Positions 56,575 to 64,000 of a stretch of 64,000 bases of DNA are shown here, piece by piece; position 1 is the first letter of the stretch; every line of letters begins with the position of its first letter. A program made the position numbers and the translations under genes. Under the pieces are notes generated by a model, which saw only the letters and a program-made list of their open reading frames with translations, did no database searches and was not told the origin of the DNA. Source of the DNA: Xylogone sp. PMI_703 (taxonomy: Eukaryota > Ascomycota > Leotiomycetes); contig JAJTUQ010000001.1 of NCBI GenBank assembly GCA_021399445.1, positions 806,001-870,000 of the forward strand, given 5' to 3'.

Positions 56575-58119
56575 ATGAGTAAAGGACCTCATCAAGAGCT
56601 AATTTTCATCAACAACGCCGAAATTCGAACTTCTATCCGACGAAGTCATAACAAGTCTCGCACGGGTTGCGAAAACTGCAAAACGAGGCATATCAAGTGT
56701 GATGAAACTCAACCCCAATGGTAGGCGTTATCATCTTCCTCATACTCATCTTGAACAAATGAGACTAAAATATATAAAGCCGCAAGTGCCTACGAACACG
56801 CCGTACCTGTATTTACGCCCGGAATATTGTGGGTTCAAGTCAACGGGGAGGATTAAGTTGGCCGGCCGAGATCGAAAGAGAATGTCAAGCATGGAAAGAA
56901 CATGGCATCCTCCATATACCTTGTGTAATCCAATCTCCAACGTGGCACTCTTTCTCCATGCGCAGTCTACGATATCTTTATCATATGATCCTTATACGGC
57001 ACCTCATAGAACAACGCTATACCACTAGTTCAATGTTCCAGTGGTATGACCATTTTCCAGTGTAAGTGAGAGAAGATTATGTCATCACCAAATTGGCTTT
57101 AGGTGACCGAGTTGAATCTAGATGGCTGCAACTTGGCACTGAATTCAGCTTTGTAGCGGATGCAATTGTTGCTCGCTCTGCCGAACATTTGGCCGTGCTC
57201 ACCAGATCACGGGAAGCAGAACAGGATGCTGTCCGATATCGACTTAAATCCATACGTAGCTTAAATTACTCAATTCGGTCTTTGACTGCTGAAAACGCAG
57301 ATGGCGTTCTATGTGCTGCAATTATGTTGTCACTTCAACAAAAGGATTGGTACGTCTGTCACTTGAGGAATAAGTCAGAACAGAGTTAACTTATTGAATT
57401 GCACCATTAGGCAAGCATGGAGTATATTTATGCAAAGTATCCAATTGGTAGGCGTTCTCTTTGCTTATGATTAATCCCTGCTAATGCATCTGCAGCTGGT
57501 CTATAGAGTTCGATCGTTGCCAAGGCGCTCACCATTCGCGGACTACTTCTCCGACGAATCCATCCCAAGCAATGCCGGGTCGGAGTTTGGAGTGGATTGC
57601 TTGCGCAGCAATGACTGCAGTTCCAAAAGCTATTACGATTTCATATTTACTGAAGGGCTAACTTCTCTCGAGCGCTTGTCCCATTGTCTTCAGAATCGGC
57701 CAGAACTTGCTGTTCTGACTCGTGATCTCTCAGCACTGATTCGAAACATACAAAGCCATGCCTATACATGGTCTGAAAAGGAGCAGTTCCAGCATATATA
57801 CCCATTCTGTTCATTGCTCAATTGCTTGGCAGCTTCTATGACTACGATAAATGCGTATGATACGGCTCTTCTCATTAGCATGGCTCATTTATTTGCTGCG
57901 GTTGTTGCTGCGGCTCTGGTCCTTCCTGCCATCAATTGCGATATCTTAGTTAGCGTACGCATACGATCAATTAAGGCGATCATCTCTAGCCTTCGGCAGC
58001 ATTCGGCATTCTCTTGCACGTCATGCAGCATCATACATGATCCAAATGACTTCATGAAGTTCCCGCAGATGGCGATAGATACCTACGAATCGATATTTCA
58101 TAGGTATGTGGACCCGTAG
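56575..58119 (+). CDS. Zn2Cys6 transcription factor (second)
   Basis: Five exons: 56575-56720, 56780-57061, 57122-57349, 57411-57447 and 57496-58119, totalling 1317 nt (438 residues). Exons 1 and 2 join to complete the zinc cluster: SRTGCENCKTRHIKCDETQPQ followed by CRKCLRTRRTC, i.e. C-x2-C-x6-C and C-x2-C-x6-C. Downstream blocks such as SFSMRSLRYLYHMILIRHL, LAALSLQQKDW-type text (AAIMLSLQQKDW joined to QAWSIFMQSIQL) and RSPFADYFSDE resemble fungal factors with a C6 cluster and a short PF11951-like regulatory region. Exon 4 is only 37 nt but the phases agree. An in-frame ATG at 56512 would add 21 residues. Target genes unknown; the nearest complete gene is the ERG6-like methyltransferase, convergent. 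Confidence 0.8.
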
Positions 58120-58264
58120 TTTTAAAAACAGCATTTCCGATTCTGAAAATACATATTATACTTTGAGGTTCGCTGTATAGAAACAAAAGAAACAAACTAA
58201 TTAGAGAAATTAAGATATCTATCACAAAACCACTTGTTCCTTGTCCCAACTTATATTTTTCAAC

Positions 58265-59666
58265 TTAACGAATAGGCTTTCTTCCCACCATGAGGTACAT
58301 AGGGGTGAAGAGCTTTTTCTTGCCACCCTCAACAAGTGCGTCTGCTGCCCTGGCCAGACTCTCGGCTGTCTTACTTGTACCAGAAGGCAAGACACTGGCT
58401 GACTCAAGAAGACTCATGAATCCATGCGCTATTACTCTTCCCCATTTATTCATACGCAAGACCGTAAGGGCATCCCCTATTGTCTGTGCATACCGGAAGT
58501 CAGTTCCGAGAGGCCAGTACCAGGGGGCAGCACCGTCATCATCTGCAGCCAAGTCATAGCTAGTCTCAAGCTCAAAGCCAGCTGCCTTAATGGCTGCAAC
58601 GCCGTCGGAGATCTTGACCATCTGCGCAATACCATCTCCCTGCTCAATGTCGAGACGAATACGGCGGTGATCCATGTTGTTATTATCGTATGCCTCGGTC
58701 ATCAGCCACTCATAAACACCGAAGACACCCCCTGGCTTGAGGACGCGGAAAATCTCGCTGTATACCGCTTGCAAGGAAGGAGCATGCACTGTAGCCTCAA
58801 TAACATAGACAGCATCAAAAGTCTCATTTGGAAATGGGATGTTCTACAAACATGATGTTAGCTCCGTGGCTCGGTCAACTTTCATCAGATCTCAACCACA
58901 AAGCAGCGTCAAGAACCAAGTGGCAACCATACCATGAAATCTGCCTGAACAAAATCCAGTTTGTGCGATAGCTTTTCTTTTGCCGCATAGTACTTTGCAC
59001 GCTCGACTTGATACTTATTGATGTTCAATCCTGTGACATGGCAACCGGTGAACTTGACCATTTCGCGAGCAGGGCCGCCAACACCACAACCAACATCAAG
59101 AACTTTCATGTCCTTCTTGATTCCAATATTATGCGCTAGGTAGTGCTCGTGGCGGTTTATCGCACTGGAGAAGGTCTCTCCATGTGCAAATCTACAGAAA
59201 TGGAAGGACTGGCCCCACGCGTTTTCGTAAAAATCTGTGGCAAGATTGTAATATCTATCATCACATCGTCATCAGCATCTTCGTATAGTACCGTAAACCA
59301 GCAGTATACCAAAAAGGCCCTTCAGAAAGATAGAATGCGTACTTACTGTCGAGTCAAGCTGGCATAGTCCGTTTTTCGAGCTTCTCTTATCTCTTCCGTC
59401 TCCTCTTCCGCCGTCTTATCATCCCAGTGCTGAAAGTATTCGTCTATAGCAGCAGCATTTGCACTACTGTCTTTTTTCATCATGGCGCGGAGGCCACCTT
59501 TGGACTTGCTAGAGCTCTGATGCAAGACAGTGTCGAAAGCAGAATTCCTCGCCTGCTCGGCAGAGATCAGTTCTTTACTGATATTCCTCATCTGCTCTAC
59601 AGAGATCAATTCATTTCTGGTATTTCTCATCTGCGTAGCAGCTACCATCTCCTTAGTAATCGGCAT
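58265..59666 (-). CDS. ERG6-like sterol 24-C-methyltransferase paralogue
   Basis: Three exons, 59666-59347, 59254-58933 and 58843-58265, totalling 1221 nt (406 residues). It has the ERG6 features [20 protein letters not shown], the SAM loop [26 protein letters not shown], and [11 protein letters not shown] followed by [14 protein letters not shown]. The C-terminal sterol-methyltransferase region ends [10 protein letters not shown]. Such enzymes add a methyl group from SAM to C-24 of sterols in the ER or lipid particles. The N-terminus is unusual: residues about 4-42 are three copies of a 13-residue unit ([39 protein letters not shown]). The catalytic core looks intact. Whether this is the housekeeping ERG6 or a duplicate cannot be told from one window. 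Confidence 0.92.
59542..59658 (-). repeat. Three 39-bp tandem units inside the ERG6-like gene
   Basis: Units 59542-59580, 59581-59619 and 59620-59658 align without gaps and encode the three 13-residue repeats at the N-terminus. Two units are closely similar; the one nearest the start codon is more diverged. Unit length is a multiple of three, so copy-number change would keep the frame. Confidence 0.8.
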
Positions 59667-60767
59667 GATGTTTTGGAGTGCTTTGCAGCGAAACTAGGCG
59701 GGCGTAAGAGTAAAAGAGATACAAGCAGTCTATTCTGAATGTTTGAAAGCTCACAGGATAGGAGGGTTATTATATAGTAAATGCAGGAGGAAGCCCCGAT
59801 CCTCAGCAAAGGAACCTCAGATGAAATATGACTGGCTGATCAATTTTATGAAACCTAAATACATATAACTATTGGAGTTGATGTGCTGAGTGTGTGCTGC
59901 AGTCCATTTAGGAGTGATGACTAAGCTTCATTCACACAGGAAGTGGAGAAAACCGAATACGAATAAGAGTGTGTAACCGCATTCGGAAATGCTGGTTTCA
60001 ACCAAACACTCTTGATGTATGTACCGAGACCTCCAAAGAGCATTTAATTGGGCTGCATGGATCTCTTCAGCTCTTAATCGTATCCGTATCCGGGATCCAA
60101 TATTCTACGAAACCCAACCCCTATCATTGACTCTACAAAAAACAACCAACGAACTCTCGAGTGGATAGCGAAACCAGCCACCACTACTGTACAAGTCTTC
60201 TGCCTTTGAATCTCGATTATCCGAATCTGTAATCTTACTTTTCTCTTTACGTAGCGGGCTGACGGCTTGTGGAACAGTCGGTACTGAGTAGTACTACCAT
60301 ATATCCTATTTCCTAGTGTTAATCTAGACACCTTCAAAGGGTCTATCCCCTCACACCAATAACGGAAATAGAAAGACAAGATATAATATATTATAATTAT
60401 AACAAGAAAGGCTACTATGCAAGCATATGCCCTATACAACAGATGATGCTATCTTCCTGCGTAGCGCTAGCCGTTCGTAGTAGATCGACCTCGTTACGTG
60501 TCTGTTCCGTTCCTCGCCACGTTCACTGCGATGACGTTTCCACCGCGGCGTCGATATTGGTGCTGTAGAAGTATAGCAAAGTGCCGTCTTTCGATCACGA
60601 AGAATTTCTTCTTGCTGCTCATCACTATCATTGGCCGAATCATCTTGGTCACCCTCGGACGGTCTTTGTATAGTCCCCTAAGATCTTAGGTAGGGTACTT
60701 TCTCTTTGCCAAAGGGCGCTCGATAGTGTGTCTACCCTGACTTAACAATTATTCATGACTCGCCTAG
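59667..60767. other. Intergenic region
   Basis: 1.1 kb with the promoter of the ERG6-like gene at its left end. The frames 60074-60439 (minus) and 60498-60689 (plus) have no recognisable domain and were not accepted. Confidence 0.4.
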
Positions 60768-61748
60768 TTACCGGCCAACATGGAGGCACGTGGTGCCGGT
60801 GAATATCGCCTTATCAACAAAACAACACCACGCAATCACCCATTCGAATTGCCGTTCACCACGATTGTGGGATTCTGCTTCGCATCTTCTTCTGGTTCCC
60901 CTGTAGTTTGAGCTGCTGGCACCGCTTGCACCATTGACCCGTCCCGTCTCGATGTCGTTAAGTGGAGTATTTTTCCTGCCAGCCTCTTCACCTCGCTGCT
61001 TCCAGAAATAATGAAACGCGAAAGCCAAGCCGGTTGATGGGACGGTAAGCGCGATCCATATCCAGAACCGGTCGACTTCACTGAGCCATTTGTTAGAGCT
61101 GAAGAGCGGCATTGCTAAAAGAGCCTAGAAGAAATCATTAATTGGTCTAAAGAGTGTGTGCTTGAGAGACGTACAGCAAAGGACGTTCCGGGAAGGAAGA
61201 ACATTGTCAATATGGCGATCTAGATTTTGGTTACTGAACTCGCAGAAAACTGAAGTGCGTAGTCGACCTGCTGTTTTCATTGACAAGCTGTCTTTCTTCA
61301 TTTCTTCAGTCAGCCCATGAGCTCTTATTGCCATGGCTCGAGACATCCTCGTCTCTTCCTGTGTAGCACGCATCATCTCTTGCATAGCTGAACCATTCGC
61401 CGCCATGATACGATCGTTGGAGAGTTGAATACGATTGAAGAGCTAAATTATTATTCGCTGGATCCTCGACAAGTCAACCGATCTGAAGTGGCTTACAAGT
61501 GCAAGGATATTCTGAACCTTCTTCTCCAACTCCAACTCATAACTCTTAACCGATTGGAACTGAGAGGCCACTTGGTAAAGCCCCATCTCTACCCTATCGA
61601 AAAGTTGTTTTGGCGTATCCTGTGTTTGGCCAAAGATTGATTTATGGTGACTTCCTATATCACTGACGACCTCTCCGAAAGACCTTAGTTCTGCGGCATC
61701 ACGGTGCAAGTGGGCTGAGTCGATGATGCCGACAGAATCTGGTCCCAA
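60768..61748 (-). CDS. Fungal membrane protein with C-terminal transmembrane pair (5' end unresolved)
   Basis: Four 3' exons can be joined: about 61748-61497, 61442-61272, 61219-61175 and 61124-60768. They give a helical region (LFDRVEMGLYQVASQ...ELELEKKVQNILALLFNRIQLSNDRIM), then MRATQEETRMSRAMAIRAH, then a transmembrane segment IAILTMFFLPGTSFAALLAMPLF and a second one, FWIWIALTVPSTGLAFAFHYF, before a polar tail. This architecture is common in fungal proteins with distant likeness to CorA-type C-termini; function is unknown. The 61272/61271 junction uses GC rather than GT as donor. The upstream exon or exons with the start codon were not found: the frame meets a stop at about 61820 without an ATG. 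The last 45 codons may also be frameshifted. Confidence 0.6.
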
Positions 61749-62160
61749 TACCGAGCAACCGTCATCAACACCTCCTGTTGATGCCGCTACACCCGTCGAA
61801 TCATCTCCGCTTCCAGATCATGAGCCTTCATCACTGCCAAACGCTTCTCCTCCATCCTCATTACTTAACTATCCCTATATTTCCTCCCTCCCATCGCCGG
61901 AAGATCTAGATCAATTCGAACGCCTTGGCCCGCTCTTCACGTTCATAGAAGAGGAGTACATGTGGTCTGTTCTTGCTTTTCTTTTCTTTCTCGGGGAAGC
62001 GACGAGGACATCAGTTGATAATAGTCCGATAGAGTGTTTTGAGAGGGTCAGAGCATTGCCGAAGTTAAAGGGTCTGTTTGGGAGCGAAGGGGACAGGGGG
62101 GGATTTGATGCGCTGGGTGAGGTGGAGTATGCGGCTCTTACAAAGTCAGGAAGGTTATAA
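61723..62160 (+). CDS. Hypothetical protein, 145 residues
   Basis: Single open frame with ATG ATG start. Residues 1-50 are Pro/Ser-rich and probably disordered; residues 60-145 look foldable (LDQFERLGPLFTFIEEEYMWSVLAFLFFLGEA, then an acidic-basic mixed helix region). No family is recognised. It overlaps, on the opposite strand, the 5' end of the membrane-protein exon, so at least one of the two boundaries may be wrong. Low confidence. Confidence 0.35.
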   Translation: MMPTESGPNTEQPSSTPPVDAATPVESSPLPDHEPSSLPNASPPSSLLNYPYISSLPSPEDLDQFERLGPLFTFIEEEYMWSVLAFLFFLGEATRTSVDNSPIECFERVRALPKLKGLFGSEGDRGGFDALGEVEYAALTKSGRL

Positions 62161-62739
62161 GTGCGGTCTATACCTGGCTTGCTTATAGGGGTGTATCAAG
62201 TTCGTTTTTTTTTCCTTTTCTTGTATTAAGGATGATCATTTGAACGTTTATAGACGGTTCGAATTCGCGAATTCGGACCGGACTAGTCGAATCTACTTAT
62301 TTTCACACTAAAATTAAGAGTGAAAAGAAGTACCTTTATTGACCTTGTTTTCCACTTATGCATAGATTATACTTTAAGGTTAAAATCAACAATTAATTAG
62401 CTGATATTAATTTAATATGTTACTAAGACTATAACTAATCACTACGAGTTCACGGCTTAATTCATGTGTTCGAAAGGTGGCTGCTTATATTATGATAAAA
62501 TTATTCAAGTTAAAATACATTACATCTTAAATGGAGTTTATTCTATAACTTAGTTATATTTATTATTTTCATCAATTTTACTTTAACCACAATGATAACT
62601 ATATCCTCTGATAGAGGATCCCACATAGAATTCAAATATCATATTCGTGACTGTATTAAGTGAACGGGTGAATTATAAAAACGTATACAAGTTCAACTTT
62701 CAAATATCTGATTATATAATTTTGCCATTTCCAGTACTA
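62161..62739. other. Strongly AT-rich region before the transposon
   Basis: About 580 bases of low-complexity AT-rich DNA. No gene. The skew could reflect repeat-induced point mutation of older repeats, which is inference. Confidence 0.4.
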
Positions 62740-64000
62740 ACGTAATTCCCTGTCCACCCGACATCCCGGTCCACCCGACACCTCCCCCACCAATTATCAA
62801 TTCTATCAACACCAACAATTCAATTAATTATTTACCTACCACAACACGTTCTAATGCCTCAATCAACTGATCCACATCAAGAAGGAAGGGTCCTTCTTGC
62901 TATAAACGCGTTAAAAACCAAGCAAATCACTACAATATCACATGCAGCACGCGTTTTTGATGTTCCCAGGACTACATTACACGATCGTTATCATGGAAGG
63001 GCTCAACAATTTACTACCTATACTAAAGCCTTTAAAATGACACAATTGGAGGAAGATTCACTTGAAAAATGGATACTTTCTATGGCAAAACGAGGATTAC
63101 CTCCTACACCTTCAGATGTGCAGTCCATGGCCAATATTTTACTTGCTAAACGTGGTGAATCCCCACCCATCTCTCCTGTGGGCAAAAATTGGTTCAATTC
63201 CTACTTAAAACGCCATCCCAACCTAAAAACAGGTTTCATTCGAAAGAAGGATTATAAACGTATCAAATGCGAAGATCCGAAAATCATTCGAGAGTGGTTT
63301 GAAAAAGTGGTGGAAATAAAGGCTGAATATGGGATCCTGGAGGAGGACATCTACAACTTCGATGAAACAGGCTTTGTTATGGGTACAATTGCTATTACTA
63401 AAGTAGTCACATCCTCTGATTGCCTTGGAAAACCTTCACATGCACAACCAGGAAATAGGGACTGGATAACAGCTATTGAAGCTGTAAATGCTTCTGGATG
63501 GATTCTACCACCTTTGATCATATTCAAGGGCAAGCATATCCTCCAGGGATAGCAGGATAGTTTGCCTGAAGGTTGGCGAATTAAAATGAGTAAAAATGGA
63601 TGGACAGACAATGAAATAGGCTTGAATTGGCTCCAGGAAACCTTTGATCCATTCACGAGGTCATGTATTAAGGGCAAATATCGCATGCTTGTTCTCGATG
63701 GCCATGGGAGTCATGTGGCTCCAGAATTCGACAATTATTGCCTCCAGAATGATATTATTACTGTCTGTATGCCTCCTCATTCATCTCATATTTGCCAGCC
63801 ATTAGATGTGAGCTGTTTTGGGCCATTAAAGCGTGCATATGGTACTCAGGTTCGAAGCAAAATAGGCTCGGATATCCACCATATTGATAAGCTTGATTTC
63901 CTTGAAATCTATCCAACTGTTCGCCAAAAAGCCTTCAAACCAAACAATATTCGACAAGGCTTTGCAGCTACTGGTTTGGTTCCATATAATCCATCTCGTG
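62740..64000 (+). mobile_element. Pogo/Fot1-type DNA transposon, left part (runs off the window)
   Basis: The left end has the GTCCACCCGAC motif in two adjacent copies (ACGTAATTCCCTGTCCACCC followed by a second GGTCCACCCGAC), the pattern seen at termini of fungal Fot1/pogo elements, preceded by TA at 62738-62739 as expected for a TA target site. The transposase gene follows 115 bases inside. The right end is outside the window, so total length and terminal repeat match cannot be checked. Confidence 0.75.
62854..64000 (+). pseudogene. Pogo/DDE_1 transposase with one internal stop, 3' end outside the window
   Basis: The frame starts MPQSTDPHQEGRVLLAINAL, an HTH_psq-type DNA-binding start (VFDVPRTTLHDRYHGR), then a CENP-B/Tc5-like HTH region with GKNWFNSYLKRHPNLKTG, then the DDE_1 catalytic core: YNFDETGFVMG (first Asp), LVLDGHGSH (second Asp) and HICQPLDVSCFGPLKRAY (third Asp). 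A single TAG at 63550-63552 interrupts the frame between LQG and QDSLPEGW, and the same frame continues open to the window edge. TGG to TAG would be a CpA to TpA change on the other strand, as in repeat-induced point mutation. All three catalytic acids remain, so the copy is young or only lightly mutated. Confidence 0.85.

Noticed and set aside
60836..61081. Alternative frame at the end of the membrane-protein gene ending ...TIVVNGNSNG
   Set aside because: Looks more protein-like than the tail of the chosen frame, but reaching it needs an unsupported frameshift; noted as a doubt rather than called.
1..64000. CRISPR arrays, rRNA or tRNA genes
   Set aside because: No spaced direct-repeat arrays or recognisable RNA gene were seen by eye; CRISPR is not expected in a fungal nuclear genome. 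A tRNAscan run would settle the tRNA question.

Overview
The window is nuclear DNA of a filamentous ascomycete (Pezizomycotina). Genes carry short 45-110 nt GT-AG introns with CTAAC/CTGAC-like branch sites. The gene types (highly reducing polyketide synthase, Zn2Cys6 factors, UstYa-like and 2EXR proteins, GH71/GH75 hydrolases, pogo/Fot1-type transposon) are typical of that group. The species cannot be read from the sequence. All intron positions below were inferred by eye from splice signals, phase and family alignment; for most multi-exon genes the exon lengths sum to a clean reading frame.

Left part (1-29 kb): an FMO-type monooxygenase cut by the left edge, a complete five-exon P450 and a broken zinc-type oxidoreductase look like the edge of a decaying metabolite cluster. 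After these comes a gene-sparse stretch of secreted enzymes: an alpha/beta hydrolase, a GH30 beta-1,6-glucanase, a GH88/GH105-like unsaturated glycuronyl hydrolase, a GH71 alpha-1,3-glucanase with two C-terminal Cys-rich modules, and a GH75 chitosanase with a duplicated Cys-rich exon. Between them lie a PhnB/VOC protein, a UstYa-like membrane protein, a 2EXR/F-box-like protein and a SAM methyltransferase. Three of the hydrolases attack fungal wall polymers, which suggests wall remodelling or attack on other fungi. Two MITE-like inverted-repeat elements sit in the gaps.

Centre (29-42.5 kb): a biosynthetic cluster. A 2405-residue HR-PKS (KS-AT-DH-MT-ER-KR-ACP, with visibly degenerate SAM and NADPH motifs in MT and ER) is transcribed divergently from a LovG/FSH1-type serine hydrolase that could release its product. 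Their shared promoter holds a perfect TCG-N5-CGA palindrome, the AflR-type site. Next to them is an NRPS-like adenylation-thiolation-reductase enzyme that is frameshifted inside the reductase domain.

Right of that (42.6-50 kb): a second compact module made of a class II ketose-bisphosphate-type aldolase, an ACS-family MFS transporter, a DenD-like sugar-acid dehydrogenase and a Zn2Cys6 activator. It reads as a four-carbon sugar-acid (tetronate) catabolic cluster.

Right end (50.8-64 kb): an SDR, an aldo/keto reductase, a dead SDR, a second Zn2Cys6 factor, an ERG6-like sterol methyltransferase paralogue with an N-terminal tandem repeat, a membrane protein with a probable GC-AG intron, and a pogo/Fot1 transposase with one in-frame stop that runs off the window. 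No rRNA, tRNA or CRISPR array was recognised.
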